Part shown: one piece after another, positions 36,159 through 44,663 of the stretch
Position numbering within the stretch: the stretch's first letter is position 1
How the letters are laid out: each line of letters begins with the position of its first letter
Source of the DNA: Roseovarius aestuarii
GTDB taxonomy: Bacteria; Pseudomonadota; Alphaproteobacteria; Rhodobacterales; Rhodobacteraceae
Length of the DNA: 64,000 bases
Assembly (NCBI RefSeq): GCF_019966515.1
Contig: NZ_JAIMIB010000002.1
Span: 124,001-188,000 of the forward strand
Reading direction: 5' to 3'
Notes under the pieces: model-generated
Told to the model about the DNA's origin: nothing
Seen by the model: the letters and a program-made list of their open reading frames with translations, nothing else
Databases searched by the model: none
Translations under genes and position numbers: made by a program

Positions 36159-36315
36159 CAGTCAGAAACGGACCCCAACCTGTCGTGTCCTGCATGACCG
36201 GTCCTGGGCGAAGCCCAGTGGCGGTCATGCGCCGAATGTCCAGCGTAACGGTAGTAAGATGGGGAAGCCCCATCCGGCCGAATTTCTCCGGCGGCTTGGA
36301 TTCCGTTTCTGACTG
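36159..36315 (-). ncRNA. Predicted retron msr-msd RNA with a1/a2 repeats
   Basis: On the minus strand the region starts with CAGTCAGAAACGGA (36315-36302) and ends with its exact reverse complement TCCGTTTCTGACTG (36172-36159), touching the RT ATG. Between them are an imperfect stem (about 36275-36293), a perfect 7-bp hairpin GATGGGG-CTT-CCCCATC (36274-36258) and a long hairpin GCATGACCG to CGGTCATGC (36230-36192) with a 3-by-3 internal loop, a 6-bp upper stem and a triloop. This is the order expected of msr stems followed by the msd hairpin, closed by a1/a2 pairing. The RT should copy the msd part into multicopy single-stranded DNA. Confidence 0.75.
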
Positions 36316-36319
36316 CATC

Positions 36320-36347
36320 AGCTTACGCCGGGAACCGGAGGGGTCAA
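36320..36347 (-). promoter_or_regulatory. Promoter of the retron RNA
   Basis: On the minus strand TTGACC (36347-36342) and TAAGCT (36325-36320) are 16 bases apart. A start about seven bases further would fall in the first bases of the outer repeat (36315), which is the expected 5' end of a retron RNA. Confidence 0.55.
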
Positions 36348-36551
36348 GCCCGGACCGGCTGCGATGCAGGGAGTGCCGCCTCGGCTGCGCGCCGGAAATT
36401 CCTTGATGTGGCTGATTTCAGTGAAGCGGCGGAAGAGGCATTGTTGGCAGCTAGGCTTTGCGCAATAGTCGGGCACACCTGTTGGGGGGGATTGCGGTTG
36501 CGACTGGGACATGCGTTGGCGAATAGCATCTTGGGGCAGGCATTGCGGATT

Positions 36552-37754
36552 GTGCGCCTGCGGGCGATGGCGCTGATCTTGGCGTTGCCGGTTGCCGCTT
36601 GTGACACCTTGCCTGTACTGACATCGACAGCATTCCCCGGGATGCATGGCGCACCATCGAGCGCACAGGTATATTACGTCACGGACCGTTCTGCCGTCCG
36701 GGGCGCGGGCCCGGCACTAAACTATGGGCATGAGCGCAGCGCTTCGATGGCGTTCGGGCAGACCGAATTGAGTTTTGATAAGCTGGCGGTGGATGCCGGC
36801 GCGCGGCAGATAAGGGTTCGGGGTGTCACGGAACATCTGAGATTTCCCGCCACGCCGCTGCCACTTTCTCAAACCAAGGGAGAGATTGTGACGGATCGCG
36901 ATGCACTGGCGAATTATAATGCAGTGGGTCGGGCATTCCAGGACCGGGTAGGGCAACTGCTGAAGGAAGCGGGGCAGGACCAGGTCATCATCTTTGTGCA
37001 CGGCTACAATAACGACTTCGACGAAGCGATGACGACGATGGCCAATATCTGGCAGGCGACCGATCGCAATGCGGTACCGATTGCATATACCTGGCCCGCC
37101 GATAACCCGGGGCTGTTCGGATATTTCAAGGATCGTGAAAGCGGTGAGTTTTCGATCTTTCACCTCAAGGAAACGCTGCGATTGCTGGCCGGGGTGCCGG
37201 GGTTGAAAAAGATCCAGTTGATTGCCCATAGCCGGGGCACCGATGTGGCCACCACCGCGCTGCGCGAGATGGTTATCGCGGCACGGGCGGCCGACAAGAA
37301 CCCCCGGTCAGTGCTCAAGATCGACAATCTGGTGCTTGCGGCGCCTGATCTGGATATCGACGTGGCGCGTCAGAGGTTGATCGCCGAAAGATTTGCCCCC
37401 GCCTTCGAACGTGTCACGGTCTATATGAACCCGTCCGATGGCGCGCTTGCTTTTGCCCAGACGGTGAATTCCGGCACCCGTTTTGGGCGGCTGTCATTCG
37501 AAGATCTGAGCGCGGCCGAACGGGAAAGTATCGCCCGGGTCGGTAATGTCTATTTCATTGATGTCAGCGGCGTAGTCGATCCGCGCGGACATTCCTATTT
37601 CCGCGAAAATCCGGTGGTACTTTCGGATATAGTAGCGCTTCTGAAAACTAGTGCCAGCCCGGATGATCCTGTGCGCAATCTGAGCCGCATCGACGCTAAT
37701 TTCTGGATGTTGGAACAGTTCCCGGATGTTATATTTCAACCCTCCGACAGGTAG
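36552..37754 (+). CDS. DUF900 alpha/beta hydrolase, lipoprotein
   Basis: A roughly 400-residue alpha/beta hydrolase of the DUF900 type. A signal sequence with lipobox (MALILALPVAAC) makes it a membrane-anchored lipoprotein in the periplasm. The start is uncertain: GTG 36552 gives a compact signal peptide, while the open frame reaches back to 36408. Conserved parts are FVHGYNNDFDEA, the nucleophile elbow AHSRGTD and HSYFRENP containing the last histidine. The substrate is unknown. It is divergent from the retron and unlikely to belong to it. Confidence 0.82.
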   Translation: MRLRAMALILALPVAACDTLPVLTSTAFPGMHGAPSSAQVYYVTDRSAVRGAGPALNYGHERSASMAFGQTELSFDKLAVDAGARQIRVRGVTEHLRFPATPLPLSQTKGEIVTDRDALANYNAVGRAFQDRVGQLLKEAGQDQVIIFVHGYNNDFDEAMTTMANIWQATDRNAVPIAYTWPADNPGLFGYFKDRESGEFSIFHLKETLRLLAGVPGLKKIQLIAHSRGTDVATTALREMVIAARAADKNPRSVLKIDNLVLAAPDLDIDVARQRLIAERFAPAFERVTVYMNPSDGALAFAQTVNSGTRFGRLSFEDLSAAERESIARVGNVYFIDVSGVVDPRGHSYFRENPVVLSDIVALLKTSASPDDPVRNLSRIDANFWMLEQFPDVIFQPSDR

Positions 37755-37906
37755 GCGAACACGGGCAGCATGAACTGATACGAAGCTCCAGAAGGTGAAG
37801 GCGCCAGGTTTGCGCCTCTCCGACCTGGGGTGGCATCCACCTAACAATAGCATTGCGCGGGGGATTTCTCTGGACGACGCAGGCGGGGCTGCGCTAGGCG
37901 GGTTAG

Positions 37907-38509
37907 ATGCGCTATCAACTGCCAAAAACCCGACCGGGGCAGGTTGTGGGACTGTTGGGGGGATCATTCGATCCGCCTCATGCAGGGCATGTGCACCTGA
38001 CCCGCGAGGCGTTGAAAAGGTTCGGTCTGAACCGGGTCTGCTGGTTGGTCAGCCCCGGAAATCCGCTGAAGTCGCGCGGCCCCGCACCGCTGGCAAAACG
38101 TATGGCCGCCGCTCAGGCGATCATGAATCATCCGCGGGTGTCGGTCAGTGATTTCGAGGCGCGTGTCGGAACCCGCTATACCGCCCAGACCCTGGCCGCC
38201 CTACGGGCGACGCATCCGGGCGTGCATTTCGTCTGGCTGATGGGGGCCGATAATCTGGCGCAGCTCGACCAGTGGCAGGACTGGCGCTGGATCATGGACA
38301 GCGTACCGTTGGGCGTGCTGGCTCGGCCCGGTCAGCGGATCTCGGCGCGGATGTCCAAGGCCGCGCGGACCTACGCCCATGCGCGCCTGCCGGGGCGGAT
38401 GAGCCAGTTGCTGGCGCGCGCCGAGGCCCCGGCATGGTGTTTCATAAACATGCCGATGCGCACGATATCCTCGACTCAGTTGCGACAGCGCGGCGACTGG
38501 ACCGGGTGA
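37907..38509 (+). CDS. nadD: Nicotinate-nucleotide adenylyltransferase
   Basis: A 200-residue NadD, making nicotinate adenine dinucleotide for NAD synthesis. The nucleotidyltransferase motif is [14 protein letters not shown] (residues 19-32), and the C-terminal [10 protein letters not shown] is the ISST.IR signature. The sequence WLMGADNL lies in the middle. It is of usual length. The start ATG 37907 is followed by a long N-terminal lead-in ([19 protein letters not shown]) as in other alphaproteobacterial NadD. Downstream is dacB in the same direction. Confidence 0.94.
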   Translation: MRYQLPKTRPGQVVGLLGGSFDPPHAGHVHLTREALKRFGLNRVCWLVSPGNPLKSRGPAPLAKRMAAAQAIMNHPRVSVSDFEARVGTRYTAQTLAALRATHPGVHFVWLMGADNLAQLDQWQDWRWIMDSVPLGVLARPGQRISARMSKAARTYAHARLPGRMSQLLARAEAPAWCFINMPMRTISSTQLRQRGDWTG

Positions 38510-38595
38510 CAGCAGTACCACTGCCGAAAATTTGAACCCGAAGTGAGGCGGAAAGCGGATTGTCTGTTCCGTACCGGTGGGGTTAGGTTGCGGTC

Positions 38596-40101
38596 ATGAG
38601 CAGGTACACTTCGAGACGCGTCTTTCTGGGCGGGCTGCTAAGCGGTTCGCTAAGTGGTTTGGCCGGGGTCGCGATGGGCGAGGCGCCCAGCGTGTCGCTG
38701 CGGCCGCAACTGCGTCCGGATGGCTCGCGCAAGAAAACCGCAACCGGCGTCGAGACGCTGATCCGCGAGGCCAACCTGAGCGGTCGCGTGGGATGCGCCG
38801 TGGTCGACGTGAAATCTGGCCGTGTGCTGGAAGGGGTAGAGGCGCAATCGGGCCATCCGCCCGCAAGTGTGACAAAGGCAGTGACCGCGCTTTATGCACT
38901 GGACGCACTGGGCGCGGACTACCGCTTCGAGACACGGCTGATGGCGGTCGGACCGGTGGAGGATGGCGTGTTGCAGGGTGATCTGGTGTTGGTGGGCGGC
39001 GGTGATCCGACCCTCGATACCGATGGGCTGGCCGAGATGGCAACCCAGTTGAAACAGGCCGGTGTCGAAAGCGTCAAGGGTAGGTTTCTGGTCTATGGCG
39101 GGGCGCTGCCCTTTACCCGTGCGGTGGATGAGGACCAGCCCGAGCAGGTGGGCTATAACCCCTCGGTGTCCGGCATAAACCTTAATTTCAACCGGGTGCA
39201 TTTCGAATGGAAACGCGGCAGCGATGGCTATGATGTGACGATGGAGGCGCGGACCGGTAAATACCGCCCCAAAGTCACCGCGGCCCGGATGCAGGTCGTG
39301 GACCGCAAGGGGCCGGTCTACACCTATACCGATGGCGGCAGCCATGACAGCTGGAGCGTGGCCCGCAAGTTTCTGGGCAAGAACGGCGCGCGATGGCTGC
39401 CGGTGCGCAAACCAGAATCCTATGCCGCAGAGGTATTCGGCACGCTGGCGCGGTCCGAGGGCCTAGCCCTTGGGCTGGCGGAAGTGGTGAGCGAAGTGCC
39501 TGCCGGAGGGCGCGTGCTCGTGACACGGCGCAGTGATCCGCTGAACGAGATTTTACGCGACATGCTGAAATACTCGACCAATTTGACCGCCGAGGTGGTC
39601 GGACAGGCGGCGACGAAGAAACGCAAGGGCGAGGTTCAGTCGATCCGGTCTTCGGCGCGTGAGATGTCGCATTGGGCGCGCGAAGTGCTGGGCATGAAAG
39701 GCGCGCGGCTGGTCGATCATTCGGGCCTCGGCAGCATGTCGCGGCTGTCGCCCGAGGCGATGGCCAGGGGATTGGCGATGGTGCACAGGCAGGGCGAGTT
39801 GAAACCGATATTGAAACCGGTCGCCCTGAAGGATGCAAACGGTCGCAAGAACAAGAACCATCCGGTGAAAGTGACGGCGAAAACCGGAACGCTTTATTTC
39901 GTCAGTGGCCTAGCCGGATATATGACAGCTGCAGATGGCACTGAGATGGCATTTGCCATCTTTGCCGCCGATAAAAAGCGTCGCGACGAGCTGCCCAAGA
40001 AACTTGGCGATCGACCGCCGGGTGCTCGGGGCTGGAACAGCCGCGCCAAGCGGCTGCAGCAGAAGTTGATCGAACGCTGGAACACGGTCTACGGCAGTTA
40101 G
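38596..40101 (+). CDS. dacB: D-alanyl-D-alanine carboxypeptidase/endopeptidase (PBP4, S13)
   Basis: A 501-residue penicillin-binding protein of family S13. The N-terminus MSRYTSRRVFLGGLLSGSLS is a likely twin-arginine signal peptide. The active-site SxxK is SVTK at residues 91-94, with SxN (YSTNL) and KTG (AKTGTL) later. An insertion between SxxK and SxN, usual for PBP4, is present. It trims peptidoglycan stem peptides in the periplasm and can cut crosslinks. Confidence 0.94.
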   Translation: MSRYTSRRVFLGGLLSGSLSGLAGVAMGEAPSVSLRPQLRPDGSRKKTATGVETLIREANLSGRVGCAVVDVKSGRVLEGVEAQSGHPPASVTKAVTALYALDALGADYRFETRLMAVGPVEDGVLQGDLVLVGGGDPTLDTDGLAEMATQLKQAGVESVKGRFLVYGGALPFTRAVDEDQPEQVGYNPSVSGINLNFNRVHFEWKRGSDGYDVTMEARTGKYRPKVTAARMQVVDRKGPVYTYTDGGSHDSWSVARKFLGKNGARWLPVRKPESYAAEVFGTLARSEGLALGLAEVVSEVPAGGRVLVTRRSDPLNEILRDMLKYSTNLTAEVVGQAATKKRKGEVQSIRSSAREMSHWAREVLGMKGARLVDHSGLGSMSRLSPEAMARGLAMVHRQGELKPILKPVALKDANGRKNKNHPVKVTAKTGTLYFVSGLAGYMTAADGTEMAFAIFAADKKRRDELPKKLGDRPPGARGWNSRAKRLQQKLIERWNTVYGS

Positions 40102-40238
40102 GGGCTGGGCGGCATCGCCGGGGGCCATTGGTTGGATCAGACGAGCGTCAAATCCTGTCTTGTCGAGTCTTATCTGAACCGTCATTCACGATCGGCGCGG
40201 CTTCTCAATGTTCGGGTCAACGCCGGTACAGGGCAAGT

Positions 40239-40706
40239 TTATCCGCGCCCGCGATAGGTTGGCACGCCCTGATCGGGGATCCAGACGCCTGCCGGTTGCT
40301 CGCCGGTCTGATAGAAGACGTCGATCGGGATGCCGCCACGCGGATACCAGTAGCCGCCAACGCGCAGCCATTTGGGCTCCAGCAGCTCGATCAGACGTTT
40401 GCCGATGGTGACGGTGCAATCCTCGTGAAAGGCACCGTGATTGCGGAATGAGCCCAGAAAAAGCTTCAGCGATTTGCTTTCGACCAGCCAGCCATCGGGG
40501 ATGTAATCCAGCACGATATGGGCAAAATCGGGTTGGCCCGTCATCGGGCAGAGCGAAGTGAATTCCGGCGCGGTGAAGCGCACGGCATAATCCGTGCCCG
40601 ACTGTGGGTTTGGCACCTTTTCCAGCACCGCCTCTTCCGGGGAGTTGGGCAATTCGGTCTGTCCGCCCAGCTGGGTGAGGTTCTTGTAGATATCCTGATC
40701 GGCCAT
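40239..40706 (-). CDS. queF: NADPH-dependent preQ0 reductase
   Basis: A 155-residue QueF (7-cyano-7-deazaguanine reductase), the single-domain form. The catalytic cysteine is C53 in [12 protein letters not shown], and the NADPH motif [20 protein letters not shown] is present. It reduces preQ0 to preQ1, the last step encoded here for queuosine synthesis. It is the fourth gene of the queCDEF operon, 18 bases after queE. Confidence 0.95.
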   Translation of the reverse strand: MADQDIYKNLTQLGGQTELPNSPEEAVLEKVPNPQSGTDYAVRFTAPEFTSLCPMTGQPDFAHIVLDYIPDGWLVESKSLKLFLGSFRNHGAFHEDCTVTIGKRLIELLEPKWLRVGGYWYPRGGIPIDVFYQTGEQPAGVWIPDQGVPTYRGRG

Positions 40707-40724
40707 TTGGGGCTCTCCTATTTC

Positions 40725-41438
40725 TCAGACGCCGCGCTTGTTGCCCCAGACGAGCACATGCAGTTGCGGCAGGATGCGGGGGGTGAACCAGCGGTCGGCA
40801 AGGGCGCGCTCGATCAACCATTCATAGCGGGTCATGATGCCGGGCAGGTCGATGGCGTCACTGTCGGGCCCGGGCGGGGTGTGGTTGCCCGGTTGCAGAT
40901 ATAGCGGCAGCGAGGGGTAGCCGGCGGCCACCTCGCGCGCCCATGTGTAATCGTCTTCATCAAAGATCACGATTTTCATGACACTCTCGGTTTCAACGGC
41001 GGCGGCGATGCACGCGTCGAAGGCGTCCCAATCGACGGTCTCGCCCGACGAGGGTGGTTTGGGGCTGAGAATGAGCGGTGCCAGCTCGCAAAACCAGTCT
41101 CGCGCGACCGACCCTTGGGTTTCCATCGCAAAGCTGTAGCCCTGCGTCTTGCCCAGTCGGATCAGCGGCCCGAAATCCTGGATCGCCGGGTTGCCACCCG
41201 AAAGCGAGATCGTCAGGGGTTGGCCGCCGGATAGCTCTGTGACCTTTCCCATGATCTCCTCGGCGGTCATCGGCTGCCATTCGTGGCGATACCGGCTGTC
41301 GACCGCATGCAGGCTGTCGCACCAGCTACACCGATAGTCGCAGCCGCCCGCGCGCACAAAAACAGTCGGCACCCCGATAACCGAGCCTTCGCCCTGAATG
41401 GTCGGGCCGAAGATTTCCGAGATGCGCAGCCGGGTCAT
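40725..41438 (-). CDS. queE: 7-carboxy-7-deazaguanine synthase, radical SAM
   Basis: A 237-residue radical SAM enzyme. The iron-sulfur cluster motif CxxxCxxC is C33-C37-C40 in [12 protein letters not shown], and the N-terminus [20 protein letters not shown] is typical. It converts 6-carboxytetrahydropterin to 7-carboxy-7-deazaguanine, between QueD and QueC. Start ATG 41438 overlaps the queD stop by 4 bases (ATGA). Confidence 0.95.
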   Translation of the reverse strand: MTRLRISEIFGPTIQGEGSVIGVPTVFVRAGGCDYRCSWCDSLHAVDSRYRHEWQPMTAEEIMGKVTELSGGQPLTISLSGGNPAIQDFGPLIRLGKTQGYSFAMETQGSVARDWFCELAPLILSPKPPSSGETVDWDAFDACIAAAVETESVMKIVIFDEDDYTWAREVAAGYPSLPLYLQPGNHTPPGPDSDAIDLPGIMTRYEWLIERALADRWFTPRILPQLHVLVWGNKRGV

Positions 41439-41794
41439 GGCCGGTATTCCGCCCATGTTTTGGGGGTTTCCGAGATGCGCAGGGCGCTGACCTGATCCCA
41501 GCGGGCGCGGCACCAGTCATATAGGTCTTTTGCCAACCGTTCCGAGGTGACCATGTCGTGGCCGAAAACGTCATTGAGGTGCCGGTGATCAAGCTCCTCG
41601 TCTATATATTTCTTCAGCGGTGCAAGCGCGCGGTAATCCAGCACAAAGCCGTTTTCATCGAGCGTGTCCGAGCTGAGTTCGACCTCAACTATGTAGTTAT
41701 GCCCATGCAGCCGCGCGCAGGGGTGATCGTCGGACAGGCCGCAGAGCTGGTGGCTGGCTGAGAAGTGAAATTCCTTGGTGATCCGGTACATCAA
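41435..41794 (-). CDS. queD: 6-carboxytetrahydropterin synthase
   Basis: A 119-residue QueD. Zinc-binding histidines are visible in FSASHQL (H15) and RLHGHNY (H30, H32), with the catalytic cysteine region DDHPCA (C26). It makes 6-carboxytetrahydropterin from dihydroneopterin triphosphate. It overlaps queC and queE by 4 bases each, so the three are translationally coupled. Confidence 0.94.
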   Translation of the reverse strand: MMYRITKEFHFSASHQLCGLSDDHPCARLHGHNYIVEVELSSDTLDENGFVLDYRALAPLKKYIDEELDHRHLNDVFGHDMVTSERLAKDLYDWCRARWDQVSALRISETPKTWAEYRP

Positions 41795-42483
41795 TGGGCC
41801 TCCACCGCTGATTTCCAGAAGTCGGGATCGGCATAGGCTGTCGGGTCTTTGACACCCGCGATGTCAAACGCTTCGCGCCGCTCGACGCAGGTGCCGCAGC
41901 GCCCGCAATGCAGATCGCCCCCCTTGTAGCACGACCAGGTGTCGGCAAAGGGCGTGCCGTGTTTTGCGCCAGCGGTGACGATGGCGGATTTCGGAACATG
42001 CACGAAAGGCGTGAAAAGCTGCACCGAGGCATAGCCGTCCAGCGCCTTGTCCTGCATCGCCTGGAACGCGTCAATAAAGTCGGGACGGCAATCGGGGTAG
42101 ATGAAATGATCCCCGCCATGCACCGCTGCGGCAACGGCATCCGCGCCCTTTGCCGCCGCCATACCGAAGGCGATCGCCAGCATGATTGCGTTGCGGTTGG
42201 GCACGACGGTGACTTTCATATTGTCCTCGGCGTAATGCCCGTCGGGCACGTCCAGATCATCGGTCAGCGCGGACCCGCTGAGATGCCGTCCAATATGCCG
42301 CATGTCTATCAGATCATGCGGCACGCCCAGCCGGTTGGCGGCACGGGCGGCGAATTCAACTTCTTTACGGTGCCGCTGGCCGTAGTCGAACGAGATCAGA
42401 CCCACCAGTGTATGTTCTGCCGCGACCAGGTGGGCAAGCGAAACGGAATCGAGTCCGCCGGAGCAGATGACGAGTGTCTTCAT
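41791..42483 (-). CDS. queC: 7-cyano-7-deazaguanine synthase
   Basis: A 230-residue QueC. The PP-loop ATPase motif SGGLDSVSLA is at residues 8-17, and four zinc cysteines lie near the C-terminus (CYKGGDLHCGRCGTC). It turns 7-carboxy-7-deazaguanine into preQ0 with ATP and ammonia. It is the first gene of the operon. Its ribosome site AAGGA is part of a preQ1 riboswitch (42489-42525), so the pathway end product should shut off translation. Confidence 0.95.
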   Translation of the reverse strand: MKTLVICSGGLDSVSLAHLVAAEHTLVGLISFDYGQRHRKEVEFAARAANRLGVPHDLIDMRHIGRHLSGSALTDDLDVPDGHYAEDNMKVTVVPNRNAIMLAIAFGMAAAKGADAVAAAVHGGDHFIYPDCRPDFIDAFQAMQDKALDGYASVQLFTPFVHVPKSAIVTAGAKHGTPFADTWSCYKGGDLHCGRCGTCVERREAFDIAGVKDPTAYADPDFWKSAVEAH

Positions 42484-42488
42484 TTTCA

Positions 42489-42525
42489 GGTCCTTGTTTT
42501 ATAAGCCGGGTAGGCTGCGACCGGC
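42489..42525 (-). promoter_or_regulatory. preQ1-I riboswitch before queC
   Basis: Read on the minus strand: GCCGG, a loop with TCGCAG, then CCGGC, and an A-rich tail TTATAAAACAAGGA. Stem GCCGG/CCGGC, the TCGCAG loop and the AAAACAAGG tail match the known preQ1-I type 2 aptamer of Thermoanaerobacter almost base for base. The AAGGA tail is also the Shine-Dalgarno of queC (start 42483), so binding of preQ1 would hide it in the pseudoknot and block translation. Confidence 0.85.
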
Positions 42526-42595
42526 GCTCACGACGGGTGAACAGGGGGCATTTAGACAAAAAACCGGGGAATGGCAAATTCTGTGTAAGGCGGTT

Positions 42596-43453
42596 TCATG
42601 AACCGGCGCGCAGCTCGCGCAGGAAGTCGGGCAATTCACGGGCGGAAACGGCGGCTTCGCGCACCAGATGGTCGAAATGACTGGTCAGGGCCTGCACCCG
42701 TTCGGTATCGCGAAACGCCATGTAGTTGCGCCCGATATAGATCACCGCAAGCAGGGGGCCGAAGATGGTGACCGGGGCCGAATAGACCCGGCGCGCATCA
42801 TAGAGGTAAAGCCGCAGGCGCGGGTAAAGCTGCTGCGTGACCTCCAGCAGGTTATCCAACTGCGCTTGCCGCAGGCCGATATCGAGACCGCTGTAATATC
42901 CTTGACCGCGGGCAAAACTGGTCAATTCGTGGACCGGCAGGGCAATCTCATAGTCCGATTGCGTGCCGCGCATCCACGCCAGGCGATCCTCAGAGGCGCC
43001 GATGGCCTGATCCGTGGACCTGCCCAGATGCGGCGCGTATTCCCATTCCAGCAAAGCACGGGTCTTGAGCATGTCGGGCAGGCTGGTGGGCACATGGCGA
43101 ATTTTGTAGCCCGCTGCCTCTTTATGCCACTGGAAGATCTGTTCATCGACCAGCGCGCGCGGAGCTTCGGTCAGCGACAGCGACGTGGCAAGAATATCGG
43201 CAGCAGTTTCAGGCCGGTCGGTAAGGCCCAGCAGCCAGTCGGCTGAAATGCCCAGAGCGGCGGCGCATTCGCCCACCACCTGCGCGTTGGGCAGGCGCGC
43301 ACCCTGACCCTTGAGCAATTGCGAAATGGTGGATCGGTCCACGCCGACACGGCGTGCAAGCGCGCTCTGGTTGACGTTGCGTTCGCGCATCGCGTCACCC
43401 AGTCGGACGCGAAACAGATCTGCACGCAGGCGTTTGTCGGTTTTTTCTATCAT
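42596..43453 (-). CDS. XRE-family transcriptional regulator
   Basis: A 285-residue regulator with an N-terminal helix-turn-helix of the XRE type (about residues 10-70: RLGDAMRERNVNQSALARRV, then STISQLLKG) and a C-terminal 200-residue domain of unknown type that probably senses a ligand. Start ATG 43453 is preceded, at 43455-43472, by a perfect palindrome TGGTGAT-TATT-ATCACCA, likely its own operator. It is divergent from the DUF2061/desaturase pair and may regulate it. Confidence 0.85.
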   Translation of the reverse strand: MIEKTDKRLRADLFRVRLGDAMRERNVNQSALARRVGVDRSTISQLLKGQGARLPNAQVVGECAAALGISADWLLGLTDRPETAADILATSLSLTEAPRALVDEQIFQWHKEAAGYKIRHVPTSLPDMLKTRALLEWEYAPHLGRSTDQAIGASEDRLAWMRGTQSDYEIALPVHELTSFARGQGYYSGLDIGLRQAQLDNLLEVTQQLYPRLRLYLYDARRVYSAPVTIFGPLLAVIYIGRNYMAFRDTERVQALTSHFDHLVREAAVSARELPDFLRELRAGS

Positions 43454-43454
43454 A

Positions 43455-43472
43455 TGGTGATTATTATCACCA
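43455..43472. promoter_or_regulatory. Palindromic operator next to the XRE gene
   Basis: TGGTGAT (43455-43461) and ATCACCA (43466-43472) with a 4-base spacer. It is two bases upstream of the XRE start codon on the minus strand and about 85 bases upstream of the divergent DUF2061 gene, so it could control both. Confidence 0.6.
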
Positions 43473-43558
43473 ATGCAGAAGAATGTTAACCAGAAACGGA
43501 ATCCCCTGCTGTCAGTTTCTGTCGTAACAAAAATGTGAAGGGAACTATTGGGGAAATT

Positions 43559-43765
43559 ATGGAAACGAAGCGGCGCACCCTGGTGAAGGCGGTGGTCTGG
43601 AACCTGATGGGACTGGCCACGATGAGCCTTGTCGGCCTTGCCATGACCGGATCGGCAGCGGTGGGCGGCGCGATTGCCGTGATCAACACGCTGATCGGGC
43701 TGAGTTGCTATTTCATCTACGAACGGGTCTGGACGCATGTTCGCTGGGGGCGGTTTCATGACTGA
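43559..43765 (+). CDS. Small membrane protein, DUF2061
   Basis: A 68-residue protein with two membrane helices (AVVWNLMGLATMSLVGLAMTG, written in part, and GGAIAVINTLIGLSCYFIY). The ending YERVWTHVRWG is typical of DUF2061 proteins. The start ATG 43559 follows GGGGAAATT. It overlaps the desaturase gene start by 8 bases. The function is unknown, but pairing with a desaturase hints at a membrane-lipid role. Confidence 0.8.
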   Translation: METKRRTLVKAVVWNLMGLATMSLVGLAMTGSAAVGGAIAVINTLIGLSCYFIYERVWTHVRWGRFHD

Positions 43766-44654
43766 GACACGCAAAGCTGTTGAATGGCCCACCCTGGCGC
43801 TGCTGGCTTGCTGCTATGGCGGCTGGGGGCTGTCGCTTTTCTGGCTGTCGGCGCTCTGGCTGCCGATGGGCGTCGCGGCCGCAACCGTTCTGATCGCCCT
43901 GCATTCGTCGCTGACGCACGAGATGATCCATGGTCATCCGTTCCGCATATCGGCCCTGAATGAGGTGGTCGGTTTTCCCTGTCTTGGACTGTTCATCCCG
44001 TTTCGCCGCTTCAAGGATCTGCACCTGGCGCATCACCGGGACGAAATGTTGACCGATCCTTATGACGACCCGGAAAGCAATTATCTTGATCCGGCGGTAT
44101 GGGATCATCAGCCGCGCTGGCGGCAGCGGCTTTTGATGTTCAATAACACGCTCATGGGACGCATGCTTGTTGGTCCGGCGATTGGCCTGCATGCGTTTTG
44201 GCGTGGGGATCTGGCGGCGTTGCGCGCGGGGCATCGTGCAGTGACGATCGCGTGGTTGCTGCAGGTGCCGTCGGTAGCTTTCGTGCTTTTCGTTGTCTGG
44301 CTGTCTCCAATGCCGCTTTGGGCTTATCTCGTGGCGGCTTATTTCGGCTACAGCATCATCAAGATACGTACCTATCTCGAACACCGCGCCCATGATCAGG
44401 CGGGTGGGCGCACGGCGATCGTCGAGGACAGCGGGTTGTTGGCCTTTCTTTTTCTCAACAATAACCTGCATGTGGTGCATCATATGCATCCCAGGGTCGC
44501 CTGGTACGATCTGCCTGCTCTCTACCGTGCCAATCGGGCTACATATCTTGAGCGTAATGACAGCTATGTCTACCGCTCTTACGGTCAGATATTCCGGCAA
44601 CATTTCTGGCGCGCCAAGGATCCCGTGCCGCATCCTCTCTGGCCTCGGCAATAA
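43758..44654 (+). CDS. Fatty acid desaturase
   Basis: A 298-residue membrane-bound desaturase with several hydrophobic helices and three histidine boxes: HEMIHGHP, HLAHHRDE and NLHVVHHMHP. These bind the di-iron centre used to insert a double bond. The substrate (acyl lipid or carotenoid) cannot be told from sequence. Start ATG 43758 lies within the end of the DUF2061 gene, so both are translated from one message. A transporter gene follows 9 bases later. Confidence 0.9.
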   Translation: MTETRKAVEWPTLALLACCYGGWGLSLFWLSALWLPMGVAAATVLIALHSSLTHEMIHGHPFRISALNEVVGFPCLGLFIPFRRFKDLHLAHHRDEMLTDPYDDPESNYLDPAVWDHQPRWRQRLLMFNNTLMGRMLVGPAIGLHAFWRGDLAALRAGHRAVTIAWLLQVPSVAFVLFVVWLSPMPLWAYLVAAYFGYSIIKIRTYLEHRAHDQAGGRTAIVEDSGLLAFLFLNNNLHVVHHMHPRVAWYDLPALYRANRATYLERNDSYVYRSYGQIFRQHFWRAKDPVPHPLWPRQ

Positions 44655-44663
44655 TTCCCGTGC

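Noticed and set aside
36552..37754. DUF900 hydrolase as the retron effector
   Set aside because: It is on the opposite strand, has a lipoprotein signal for the periplasm and has a separate promoter region, unlike retron effectors.
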